Translations under genes and position numbers: made by a program
Shown here: in pieces, positions 25,961-34,390 of the stretch
Numbering within the stretch: position 1 is the first letter of the stretch
Layout: every line of letters begins with the position of its first letter
Assembly: GCF_934924865.1 (NCBI RefSeq)
Contig: NZ_OW235315.1
Span: forward strand, 3,100,001 to 3,164,000
Direction: 5' to 3'
From: Tepidibacter aestuarii
GTDB lineage: Bacteria > Bacillota > Clostridia > Peptostreptococcales > Peptostreptococcaceae
Length of the DNA: 64,000 nt
The notes under the pieces: generated by a model
Database searches by the model: none
What the model was told of the DNA's origin: nothing
Seen by the model: only the letters and a program-made list of their open reading frames with translations

Positions 25961-26929
25961 TTAATTCATTCCTCTCTCTTTTAATCTCGGATCTATTAAG
26001 CTACTTAATATGTCAGATACTAAACTTGCTAATACAACTATAATACCTGTTAGCATAACCCCTCCCATTAAAAGAGGATAATCATGATACTTAGCTGATT
26101 CAAATATCAATTGTCCAAGACCTGGATATGAAAATATGTACTCTACAACAAAACCGCCAGCTATCAAGTGGCTAAAAGATAAAGACATCAGTATTATAAT
26201 AGACGGCATTATCTTTTTAAGTGGATGTCTAACTATTATTTGAGATTTTGAAAGCCCCTTAGCTCTAGCAAGCAGTATATAATCTTCCTTCAATTCCTCT
26301 AAAACTTTATTTCTTACGAAATTCGAATAATATCCCAAGTGCCCAATTACTATAACTGTAAGTGGTAATATAAGATGGCTTATTCTATTTAAAATATCAT
26401 TTTCCTTACCTATATCATAAACTCCAGATGATGGTAACATCCTCAAGTTTACACTAAATACTAAGATTAATATCAAGCTAATCCAAAATCCTGGTATACA
26501 ATAAAGTAGTGTAGTACACCTTGTAATAACTCTATCTATTAGTTTTCCTTCATTTAGTGCGGCTACTAATCCAAACATTATAGATAATATAAACGTAAGA
26601 ATGAGACAAAGACCTATTAATAAAACAGTGTTTGGCAAATGAGTGTTTATAACATCTTTGACCGGCATCTTATACTTATATGAATATCCTAAGTCACCTT
26701 TTATAGAATTTTTGACCCATATTCCATATTGATACATCAATGGCTTATTAAGTGCTAGATCTTCGATAGCCTGTTCTCTTACTTCACTTGATATTCTTTC
26801 TACTCCAGAACCATATACAGATACAAGAGGATCTCCTGGAGCTAAATGAGAAATCATAAATACCCCAAATGACAATATTATTATAGTTAATATAGATTCT
26901 CTAATTTTTTTAAAGATAAATTTCATCAT
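25961..26929 (-). CDS. Oligopeptide/dipeptide-type ABC permease, DppB-like
   Basis: The 322-aa protein has about six membrane helices, the N-terminal SHLAPGDPLVSVYGSG typical of DppB/OppB and the loop LARAKGLSKSQIIVRHPLKK that contacts the ATPase. It is separated from the binding-protein gene by a terminator-like hairpin (26968-27010), so permease expression may be lower than that of the binding protein. Confidence 0.92.
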   Translation of the reverse strand: MMKFIFKKIRESILTIIILSFGVFMISHLAPGDPLVSVYGSGVERISSEVREQAIEDLALNKPLMYQYGIWVKNSIKGDLGYSYKYKMPVKDVINTHLPNTVLLIGLCLILTFILSIMFGLVAALNEGKLIDRVITRCTTLLYCIPGFWISLILILVFSVNLRMLPSSGVYDIGKENDILNRISHLILPLTVIVIGHLGYYSNFVRNKVLEELKEDYILLARAKGLSKSQIIVRHPLKKIMPSIIILMSLSFSHLIAGGFVVEYIFSYPGLGQLIFESAKYHDYPLLMGGVMLTGIIVVLASLVSDILSSLIDPRLKERGMN

Positions 26930-26967
26930 TTAAGATATTAACTCCTTCCTAATATATAATAAAAAAA

Positions 26968-27010
26968 GCCATGAAAGCAAAACCCTTATAGGATTTCTTG
27001 CCTTCATGGC
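26968..27010 (-). terminator. Terminator-like hairpin B between dppA and dppB
   Basis: On the minus strand GCCATGAAGGCA pairs with TGCTTTCATGGC around an inner stem AAATCC/GGGTTT, followed by TTTTTTT. The sequence is homologous to hairpin A (28701-28752), with a compensatory GTA/TAC to GCA/TGC change. Confidence 0.75.
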
Positions 27011-27093
27011 GTACATTCATTAGAAGATAATCTTCATGATTAACACTTCAATTATCTTTATGATAGCATAAATACCATAGAATGTAAATATAT

Positions 27094-28665
27094 TTACTTA
27101 ATATCCCACTCTTCTATATTCCATAAAAATCCTATTCCATGATGTCCAAGAACAGTGTCTTTAATACCAACTATATTATCCTTGGCTCCATAAACAGCAT
27201 CTATATAAGCTAAGAATGTAAACGGTGGATCAAGTGCTAGTTCTTTTTGGAACTCCATATAATAAGGTTTTCTATCTTCTTCTTTAAGAGTAGTTCTTCC
27301 TTTAGTTATAAGCTCATCCACTTTTGAATTTGAATATGCATTTAAGTTCATTCCAGATTCTATTTGAGAAGAATGGAACACCTTATAAGTATGATCATCT
27401 GGATCATATGGGCTTCCCCATCCTATTAAAAATGCCTCTAAATTTCCCCAGTCTATCTCTGATTGTATATCAACTTTTGCATCTACTCCTATTTTTTCAA
27501 ATTGATGACTCACTATATTTGACATATTAACTCTTACTGGATCTCCCTCAAAACAAGTTAATTTAAAAGATAATTTCTTACCATTTTTTTCAAAAATATT
27601 ATCAGAATTTAATTTCCAACCATCTTGAACTAATATTTCTTTTGATTTTTGAGGATTATACTCATACTTTTCTACATCTTCGTTATTGTATGAACTCATT
27701 TGTAAAGGTCCATAAGCTACCTTTCCCATTCCGTTAAGCGCACTGTCTACTATCTCTTGTCTATTAACAGCATAACTTAATGCCTTTATAACTTCTTTGT
27801 CCTTGAATAAATCGTTATTAAAGTTGTACATTACCCCTCTGTAATCAGCAGTCTTTTCTCTATATAACTTAATACCTTCAACACCTTCAAAAACTTCTGT
27901 ATCCTTTGGTTCAAGTTGAGCTAAGTCAATTTCACCTGATTTTAACTGCATAGCTCTAACCTTTTCATCTTTTATAATCTTAAATATTACTTTAGTAATC
28001 TTAGGGATATTATTGTAATAGTCCTTATTTGATGCTAACTGTATGTATTGTCCAGATTCCCACTTATCAAACTTATAAGGTCCTGTTCCAACTGGATTTT
28101 GATTAAACTCATCAGTGTTTAAATCCTTGCCCTCTAATAAATGCTTGGGAAGCATTCCAACAGATAAATAATCAAGTACAGCAACACATGGATCTTTTAA
28201 ATGTAACTTAACATTGTACTTGTCCACAACTTCAACACTTTCTATCTCTTCATAATTTGATGCTATCTCAGAAGCATTGTCAGGATTCTTTATACTCTCT
28301 ATTGTGAATTTAACATCATCCGCTGTAAATTCTTCTCCATCATGCCACTTAACACCTTCATTAAGTATAAAATTATATGTATTAGTGCTCTCATCAAATG
28401 TCCACTCTTTAGCTAAATCAGGTACAACTTTTCCGTCCTTATCATGCTTAGTAAGTCCTGTAAATATAAGCTTATGTATCTCTGCATGTTCATCAAGTGC
28501 TGGATTTATTCTTCCAGTCTCACTTACATTAGCTGTACCGTAAGTTAATACTTTCTCACCTTGTACATCATTACTCGATTGATCTTCTGTAGTAGAGCTG
28601 CATCCAGCTAACATTAAAACAACCATGGCAACACTTAAAAATAAACTTAAAATTTTTCTTTTCAT
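27094..28665 (-). CDS. Peptide-type ABC transporter substrate-binding lipoprotein, DppA-like
   Basis: The 523-aa protein has a lipobox (MLAGC, Cys22) and the family 5 extracellular binding-protein fold: KDGKVVPDLAKEWTFDES, the segment VKWHDGEEFTADDVKFTIE and NPVGTGPYKFDKW. It captures oligopeptides or a related ligand and delivers it to DppBC. It is flanked on both sides by homologous terminator-like hairpins. No ATPase gene is within reach, so the importer probably shares ATPases encoded elsewhere. Confidence 0.93.
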   Translation of the reverse strand: MKRKILSLFLSVAMVVLMLAGCSSTTEDQSSNDVQGEKVLTYGTANVSETGRINPALDEHAEIHKLIFTGLTKHDKDGKVVPDLAKEWTFDESTNTYNFILNEGVKWHDGEEFTADDVKFTIESIKNPDNASEIASNYEEIESVEVVDKYNVKLHLKDPCVAVLDYLSVGMLPKHLLEGKDLNTDEFNQNPVGTGPYKFDKWESGQYIQLASNKDYYNNIPKITKVIFKIIKDEKVRAMQLKSGEIDLAQLEPKDTEVFEGVEGIKLYREKTADYRGVMYNFNNDLFKDKEVIKALSYAVNRQEIVDSALNGMGKVAYGPLQMSSYNNEDVEKYEYNPQKSKEILVQDGWKLNSDNIFEKNGKKLSFKLTCFEGDPVRVNMSNIVSHQFEKIGVDAKVDIQSEIDWGNLEAFLIGWGSPYDPDDHTYKVFHSSQIESGMNLNAYSNSKVDELITKGRTTLKEEDRKPYYMEFQKELALDPPFTFLAYIDAVYGAKDNIVGIKDTVLGHHGIGFLWNIEEWDIK

Positions 28666-28700
28666 ATTTATCCCCCTTTATTTTTTATTAAACAACAAAA

Positions 28701-28752
28701 AACCATGAATGTACAAACCCATATTCCTATGGGATTTATTACCTTCATGGTT
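28701..28752 (-). terminator. Terminator-like hairpin A between the rhodanese gene and dppA
   Basis: On the minus strand ACCATGAAGGTA pairs with TACATTCATGGT around an inner stem AAATCCCAT/ATGGGTTT, followed by TTTTTTG. It can end the rhodanese transcript or act as an attenuator in the dppA leader. Confidence 0.75.
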
Positions 28753-28810
28753 AATATATTCATATATTTATTTGACACAATTTTATCATACTTTTAAAAA
28801 CATGTAAACA

Positions 28811-29746
28811 TTATTTTTCTAATGGTAAACTTTCATCTCCAGCCCATTCATAAAAAGAAGCATCATAGTTCATAGAATTTTCATATCCAGTCATCTTGAA
28901 CACCATAGTTATATATGCTGAACGAATACCTCCCGTACAATAAGAAACAACAGTGTCATCCTTATCTATTCCAGCTGATTCAAATATTTTTTCAAGATTT
29001 TCTTGACTCTTGATTCTTCCGTCTTCTTTAAATAAATCTGTATATACTATATTTATAGATCCTGGAAGGTGTCCTCCTCTTTTTTCTCCATATTTAACAG
29101 CACCATCATATTCTGATGAATCTCTACTATCTACTATCTTTATTTTTCCTAAGTTATCATTGATCCAATCTGTATCAGCATTTAAAGATTTATCAAAAGA
29201 CTCTACTTTAAAGTCTGTTTTATTAATAGTAGGCTCTTCTTTAGATACATCATATCCTTTTACATTCCAATACTGCCATCCACCATTTAACATTTTAGTA
29301 TTTTCTAAATTAGCCATTCTAAGCATCCAAACTATTCTTCCGTCTTCTCCCCATCCATTCTTATTATCAGAGTAAGCAACTATAGTCTTTTTATCATCTA
29401 TTCCTACTTCTGATAACTTTTCAGATAGTTTTTCGGGTTTAAGAACTACACCCCAACCTTTGTCTCCAGGTTTTCCACTCATATCAGCAAATTGAGTCCA
29501 AGACACATTTACAGCCCCAGGTATATGTCCTTTTTTATATTCTTCTTCACTTCTTGTATCTAATACTAATATATCTTCTTTATTTAAATTATCATTTAGC
29601 CAATCAGCCTCAACTATGTAATCATTGTTAGTATATTTTTCAGTTGTATTAGCTTCAGTATTATTATCACTTACATTATTACTAGTGCATCCAACTGCTA
29701 AAATTACAGTTAAAATAGCAACTATTACTAAGTATACTTTTTTCAT
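28811..29746 (-). CDS. Tandem-rhodanese lipoprotein (thiosulfate sulfurtransferase type)
   Basis: The 311-aa protein has a lipobox (LAVGC, Cys20) and two rhodanese domains (about 45-160 and 180-305). Only the second has an active-site Cys, in VSYCTGGIRS. At the matching place the first has VAYSDN, so it is probably structural, as in classical two-domain sulfurtransferases. It is anchored outside the membrane. The neighbouring importer could bring in a sulfur compound, but that is inference from position alone. Confidence 0.9.
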   Translation of the reverse strand: MKKVYLVIVAILTVILAVGCTSNNVSDNNTEANTTEKYTNNDYIVEADWLNDNLNKEDILVLDTRSEEEYKKGHIPGAVNVSWTQFADMSGKPGDKGWGVVLKPEKLSEKLSEVGIDDKKTIVAYSDNKNGWGEDGRIVWMLRMANLENTKMLNGGWQYWNVKGYDVSKEEPTINKTDFKVESFDKSLNADTDWINDNLGKIKIVDSRDSSEYDGAVKYGEKRGGHLPGSINIVYTDLFKEDGRIKSQENLEKIFESAGIDKDDTVVSYCTGGIRSAYITMVFKMTGYENSMNYDASFYEWAGDESLPLEK

Positions 29747-29775
29747 AGATAAACTCCCCTTTTCTTATGTTTTTA

Positions 29776-30130
29776 TACACTTGAAGTATATCATAGGGTG
29801 TCTAAATGTTATAATAGGTTTTTTCTATACCTGAGATGCATTGTATTTATTTTTTTTATAAAACTACAGACTATGCCTTATTAATTATCCTAAAAATTCT
29901 AAACTCCGGTTGGTCAAACAATGAATTTTTTTAACGGATATTTAAACGGTATAATCTAAGTCTTATTAAAAAATATTTAAATCAGCAGCTAACATTTTAA
30001 TCCTCAGCATTTTAAATCAATGTGAATTTGCTATACTCATTTGCTATTGCAGTTGTTTTGAATTTTATAGTTAGCTTTATTTTGCCATACTATATCATTA
30101 GCTATTCATAACCTACATTATGCGAAGTAG
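29776..30130. other. AT-rich gene-free region upstream of the rhodanese gene
   Basis: No gene is supported. The segment AGCTAACATTTTAAT near 29995-30005 resembles an inverted piece of the left arm of palindrome P2 and may be a remnant. The promoter of the rhodanese gene should lie at its left edge. Confidence 0.35.
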
Positions 30131-30154
30131 AAAGACTCCTAGTTAGGAGTCTTT
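30131..30154 (+). terminator. Rightward terminator without an intact upstream gene
   Basis: AAAGACTCCT and AGGAGTCTTT form a 10-bp stem followed by TTT. No rightward gene precedes it within 7 kb apart from short ORFs, so it may be left over from a lost gene. Confidence 0.7.
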
Positions 30155-30169
30155 TTTGAATAAATATCT

Positions 30170-30382
30170 AAATTTATGTTTAGGGCATAGTTTCTATCTA
30201 AATTATAAGATTATGCAAAGTTTAACCAGTTACTTTACGCCTGGTGGCATGTTTGCTGGTTCTACCTCTAATACCTTTTATTGTAGTATTGTAAATACTA
30301 ATAACCTGTGTTTTATGGTAATGGATGGAAAGAAATACATGAAGTGATTGATAGCATAGATTTAAGTGGCTATATGAAATAA
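30170..30382 (+). pseudogene. Possible relic of a coding region
   Basis: Two short overlapping frames look protein-like: FTPGGMFAGSTSNTF in one, and NGWKEIHEVIDSIDLSGYMK ending in TAA at 30380-30382 in another. A frameshift would join them. I recognise no family, and the signal is weak. Confidence 0.25.
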
Positions 30383-30496
30383 ATAATATAAAGATTACAA
30401 CTAATTTACAACTATATGAAAGTTTTATAATATTCATAGTTTATTATCATATTAAATTAATAAATAAATTATCAAAAACACAGGAGGTTGATTCAA

Positions 30497-31144
30497 ATGA
30501 AAATAAAAAGTAAAATAGCAGGTTTTCTAATAATGGGAATTTTAGCAGGAGGGACAGTAGGCATTAATGCATCGGCTAAGGATTTTAATAATTTGTCAGA
30601 TTCTGAAATGAAAAAGCAAGAAGCAATTTATTTACAAAGTCTAGAAAAAGTTAAAAGTGATATATCAAAAGAAGAAGCTTTAGACATTGTTGCTAATTCA
30701 TATGATAAATATTTTGGGATTAAGGTAGATATTAAAAACTTTAATGATATTGAATTCTTAAAAACTAATAGCTTTTGGACTTCAGTATACCTAGATAATG
30801 CTAATAATAAGGTTTATTTTGCAACTTTAGAGAAAGATGGAAAAGTTAAAGAGATAGGATATGAAGGAGACAATAAATCGTTGGGAGAAATTGAACAAGC
30901 TATAGAAAAAGCAAATTCAAATAAAGAAGAAGCTATTAAAATAGGAAAAGCTTTTATACTTGAAAAAGGATTTGTAAAAAATGCTGAAGAAATAAGCTTT
31001 TTAAGAGTAGGAAATAATGCAGAATATGATTTTGTATATGGAAAAGATGAAAAAACAGGAGATGATAAAGTAATATACATGACAATAGATACTAGCAATA
31101 AAAAAGTAACTTCTATAAACTTTGATTTTGAAAAATCTAAATAA
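30497..31144 (+). CDS. Secreted protein of unknown function (215 aa, PepSY-like repeats possible)
   Basis: A signal peptide (MKIKSKIAGFLIMGILAG to about INASA) precedes an acidic and Lys-rich domain. Two segments (ISKEEALDIVANSY and NKEEAIKIGKAFI), each followed by beta-strands with YMTIDTSNKKVTSINF near the end, have the look of PepSY-type repeats, but I cannot confirm this. The ATG at 30497 follows AGGAGG by 8 nt; the in-frame TTG at 30488 overlaps that site. It stands alone, with its own terminator. Confidence 0.75.
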   Translation: MKIKSKIAGFLIMGILAGGTVGINASAKDFNNLSDSEMKKQEAIYLQSLEKVKSDISKEEALDIVANSYDKYFGIKVDIKNFNDIEFLKTNSFWTSVYLDNANNKVYFATLEKDGKVKEIGYEGDNKSLGEIEQAIEKANSNKEEAIKIGKAFILEKGFVKNAEEISFLRVGNNAEYDFVYGKDEKTGDDKVIYMTIDTSNKKVTSINFDFEKSK

Positions 31145-31175
31145 AATAGCTACATACTAAATTACATAACCCATT

Positions 31176-31217
31176 AGCACAAAAAAATCTGTTGTTTATC
31201 TTGGAGTTTTTTGTGCT
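31176..31217 (+). terminator. Terminator of the secreted-protein gene
   Basis: AGCACAAAAAA pairs with TTTTTTGTGCT, followed by TTT. Confidence 0.6.
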
Positions 31218-31402
31218 TTTAATTTTATTTATGCCTAAAATATATAAATTTTGTTTATATAAAACCAAAATGTTATAAAACACATGTTTGAAACAAGAAA
31301 AGCAACTCTAAATAAACACTTTTTATAAAAAACCTCCCAATTCTATATCGGTGGACAACGAAATATATGTAAAAGCCGGCCACATAGATTGAATTTTTCA
31401 TT

Positions 31403-32485
31403 TCAATACAAATACTTATTCTTTATTTCAGCAGTAATCCATGTGGTAATTGGAAATATTACATAAAAGGGAAAATGATAATAGGGCCATGTATGTATAC
31501 TAAATTCATAATAATACATTACGCTTTTATATTGATTATAGGATAAATTAAGTACAAGTAAAGAAGCAGGTGTTATAATAAAACGATAATCTGTAAATCC
31601 GAATAATTTTGTAATTCCTTTACACATGCTCAGTAAGAATATACATATCTTAATGAAACCACCTAAAATAAATGTAATGGTTATAATGATTTCTATTCTT
31701 TGTAGGACAAAACCAATGTCTATTCTTGATATAGTAGTATAAGTAGGGTAATAAGAACTTACTACAGTATGGATTCCTAACACTAAAAGATTTGTGATAG
31801 AAAGTATCGCTAAATATGTTCCTCCTGTCAATAAACCTGTAGTATAAACTTTATAAGGAGATCCGTTTGTCTCAAAATTTGAAAAGATCATTGTAAATAC
31901 GACTAATTGAACAAGAGGAAATATAAAAACAGTAAAAGCACCTTCTAAAACTGGTTGGATACCATCACTTAATACAGGACGAAAATTATTTATGTCCATA
32001 TTAGGAATTAATAATATTATGATAATGACTAAAGTTATAATCGGTATATTAAGAAAAAATCCACTAAATCTGCCTAAGACCTCAATGCCTTCTTTTATTC
32101 CCCAAATACATAAAATAGCTAAAACTATCTCTGGAATAATTTGAGGCATTTCGGGAAAGCTGATTATTTTAATGAATTGACCATAGGTAACTAATATATC
32201 GCTAGCTAAAAAGAAAGCGAACCAAGTATATAATATAATGATTATTTTGCCTATGAATTTTCCAAAGCAAATTTCAACAATATCAAATAAATCTTTATCA
32301 GGAAAAATATGATGCAGTCTTGCAAATATAAGTGTCATAGGAAATACAAGTAATATGCCTAGAATAAAGGCTAACCATATATCTTGTTTAGCCTCTATTC
32401 CTTGTGCATATATGGAAGATCCGCCTACTAGAAACAAAAATAAAATTGCAATACCTTGCTTATCTGAAATAACTTCTTTATTCAT
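31403..32485 (-). CDS. Orphan GerAB-type spore germination permease
   Basis: The 360-aa protein has about ten membrane helices and fits the GerAB/APC-superfamily germinant receptor B subunit: NKEVISDKQGIAILFLFL at the start, KEGIEVLGRFSGFF in the middle and TWITAEIKNK at the end. In complete receptors it binds the germinant together with the A and C subunits. No gerAA or gerAC gene is nearby. It is clearly a paralogue of the gene at 39100. The start ATG follows AAGGAGT. Confidence 0.9.
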   Translation of the reverse strand: MNKEVISDKQGIAILFLFLVGGSSIYAQGIEAKQDIWLAFILGILLVFPMTLIFARLHHIFPDKDLFDIVEICFGKFIGKIIIILYTWFAFFLASDILVTYGQFIKIISFPEMPQIIPEIVLAILCIWGIKEGIEVLGRFSGFFLNIPIITLVIIIILLIPNMDINNFRPVLSDGIQPVLEGAFTVFIFPLVQLVVFTMIFSNFETNGSPYKVYTTGLLTGGTYLAILSITNLLVLGIHTVVSSYYPTYTTISRIDIGFVLQRIEIIITITFILGGFIKICIFLLSMCKGITKLFGFTDYRFIITPASLLVLNLSYNQYKSVMYYYEFSIHTWPYYHFPFYVIFPITTWITAEIKNKYLY

Positions 32486-32880
32486 TGCTTACTCCTTCAA
32501 GTTTATTTATTATAAATTTTATATTAAATATCATATTTTATATTATTCCTCAATTACCCAAATTTATTAAAAAACGCTTGTTGAGTACTAATACAATGAA
32601 TAGAATACAACGTAAATATGTAAAAACAAAAACAATTAAATTTGAAATAAATTTCAAAATCAGATAGCTGTTAATCTAAATATTAATATATATTGCACTT
32701 CTATATTGTCTAAAAATAAAATTACGTTAATAGAAAGTCCATTAATTAATCCTTAAATACTGCTTTAGGAACTAGTTAGGGGCTTTTTTTATTATTTTAT
32801 TGTAAAATAGTAGTTAATTTATGCTTAATTCATTGTAAAAATGGTAAAAACATAGTAATTTTATTGCAAATCAAATTATA
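32486..32880. other. Gene-free AT-rich spacer
   Basis: No gene is supported. A TAGGGGCTTTTTTTATT stretch near 32775-32790 could be a weak rightward terminator, but its stem is poor. Confidence 0.3.
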
Positions 32881-32896
32881 AAGGAGAAATTTTCTA

Positions 32897-33217
32897 ATGA
32901 AAAGCATATTAAATTTTAACATATCAATATTATTAACAATTTTAAATTGGATAATAGTAATAATTGCTTTTTTAAGCATAGGAAATAAATCAAGATATAA
33001 TACAAAGGAATTCTTTAACTTAAATCAAATATTAGCTTATTATGTGTATCTGTCGTTTATTCCAGCAGTTGTAAGTGCTATTATTGCAGCTAGAAATTTT
33101 ATTAACAAAACCATTACATTGAAAAATCTTGTAATTAGTTTAAGTATTAATATAACTTTTTTGGTTATATATATCGCATTTATATGGTTTTCTTTTTATC
33201 TTAGTAGACATGGATAA
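32897..33217 (+). CDS. Small membrane protein of unknown function (106 aa)
   Basis: The protein has three predicted membrane helices (about residues 9-27, 48-65 and 80-101) and little else; I do not recognise it. AAAGGAG is placed 10 nt before the ATG, which supports translation. It sits alone between gene-poor stretches. Confidence 0.65.
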   Translation: MKSILNFNISILLTILNWIIVIIAFLSIGNKSRYNTKEFFNLNQILAYYVYLSFIPAVVSAIIAARNFINKTITLKNLVISLSINITFLVIYIAFIWFSFYLSRHG

Positions 33218-33587
33218 ACGGTTTGAATAGAGGCTAATTGTAGTTTCCCTCAAAAAGCTGATTGAGAAAATAGGAGAGGTGTCAGAAACTTAAGTTTTTA
33301 AGTTGTATTAGCCTTGAATGGAACTGAAAATTTTAAATTCTACAGTGTGAATAGACTATAGTTTAAATAAACAGCGTAGACATATATGGATCTTGTTTAT
33401 TTAGAACTGTTTTTCTTGTTCTAAAACACGTATTTTATAATATACTGATTTTAGATAAATAGAATCTATATATTTATATTACCCCCAGTTCTATGTATAA
33501 CTTAGTAAAAGCCTTTAAGATGAATTTTAAGATGAATCTTTACATATTATTTCTTACTCATACTCAAAGTTTAAACTCTAAACTTAA

Positions 33588-33785
33588 AAATGAGGCTCAT
33601 TAAAATGTTAGCTACTTTTAGGTTAATATTTTTCCATATAACTTAGATTACTAATACTTAATATACATTAAAAAACTTTTTTGTCTGACCGTAGTGAGTT
33701 TAAAAGTTTTAGGATGTTCAGTATTCGTAATCTTTAGTTATATAAAAATATTGACTAAGTAGCGGTATTTTAATAAGCCTCATTT
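33588..33785 (+). repeat. Long imperfect palindrome P2 (about 198 bp)
   Basis: The outer arms AAATGAGGCTCATTAAAAT (33588-33606) and ATTTTAATAAGCCTCATTT (33767-33785) enclose an imperfect stem and a loop with TGTCTGACC and GTGAGTTT. GTTA (33607-33610) faces CGGT (33763-33766) at the same place as in P1. The arms differ in sequence from P1, but plan, length, loop and internal motif agree. Confidence 0.85.
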
Positions 33786-33819
33786 ATTTGATCAACCACT
33801 GTGTTTTATACTATCTAAT

Positions 33820-33900
33820 CTTTTTATTAGTTTATATAAATTTAATTTTGTTTACATATCATAATATAAATTACCACTATGTTTTTAGTTGTGTTTTTTG
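33820..33900 (+). repeat. Upstream copy of the ytrH promoter/start region (direct repeat)
   Basis: CTTTTTATTAGTT, TAATTTTGTTTACATATCAT with AATATAAA, and GTGTTTTTT recur at 34311-34390, right before and into ytrH. Here the RBS and reading frame are degraded. The selenoprotein gene lies between the two copies. Confidence 0.8.
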
Positions 33901-33902
33901 AT

Positions 33903-34202
33903 TTAGCAACCCCCATATTCTCCAATTGGTGTTATTCTAAATCCTTTTCTAAACCATCCATTTGCATAATCTATATTTATTGTAGACATATTCATTGAAA
34001 GATTTTTATCTATTAAAAATTTAAACCCATTCTCTTCTACAAATATATCTTCATCTTTTGACTCATCCAGAGACATTGACAAAACTGGACCACCTCAACC
34101 AATAGATTGTTTAAATATCCTTAATGAATGATTTGGTAAATTCTTTTTCTCTAAAAAATGTTTAAGCTCTTTTTGTGCATCTTCAGTTATATTTATTTTC
34201 AT
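33903..34202 (-). CDS. HesB-like selenoprotein with an in-frame TGA (Sec) codon
   Basis: The 99-codon frame starts at ATG 34202 (5 nt after GGAGGGG) and ends at TAA 33903-33905, interrupted only by TGA at 34095-34097 (codon 36). Reading TGA as selenocysteine gives IFKQSIG-U-GGPVLSMSLDE, which fits the HesB/IscA-like pattern where a Cys precedes Gly-Gly-Pro; selenoprotein members of this family are known. Both halves keep the family pattern (MKINITEDAQKELKHFLEKK; FLIDKNLSMNMSTINIDY; EYGGC at the end). GTCCAG/CTGGAT just downstream can form the SECIS hairpin. Iron-sulfur or redox work is likely but unproven. selA-selD are not in the window. Confidence 0.88.
34065..34090 (-). promoter_or_regulatory. 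Putative bacterial SECIS element
   Basis: Within the coding sequence, just after the TGA codon, GTCCAG pairs with CTGGAT around a 14-nt loop containing TTTTGTCAATG. Position and size fit a bacterial SECIS hairpin recognised by SelB. Confidence 0.6.
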
Positions 34203-34310
34203 TTTCGCCCCTCCTAAATACCCCACAAGGGTATATCTTCTGTATAATTCTATACTCTCATTTATATTTTGTCAAGTAATATCAACTTTTATTATGTCAT
34301 TTTTTATTTT

Positions 34311-34390
34311 CTTTTTATTAGTTGAGATAAAACTAATTTTGTTTACATATCATAATATAAAGTACATAGGGGGTCATAAGTGTGTTTTTC
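34311..34390 (+). repeat. Functional copy of the direct repeat, containing the ytrH promoter and start
   Basis: This is the second member of the repeat at 33820-33900, with about 80% identity by eye and 27-28 bp identical in the middle. It carries the intact RBS (GGGGG) and the GTG start of ytrH. The shared core probably holds the ytrH promoter. Confidence 0.75.

Noticed and set aside
26968..28752. The hairpins around dppA as a known riboswitch class or T-box
   Set aside because: I see no T-box sequence or conserved core of a class I know; the elements are only about 45-50 nt long.
33366..33402. 9-bp inverted repeat AAATAAACA/TGTTTATTT
   Set aside because: It is short and AT-rich; dyads like this are expected by chance in such sequence.
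33903..34202. HesB-like gene as a nonsense-mutated pseudogene
   Set aside because: The strong RBS, intact frame on both sides, the TGA exactly at the expected Cys/Sec site and the adjacent hairpin favour read-through; no other disruption is seen.
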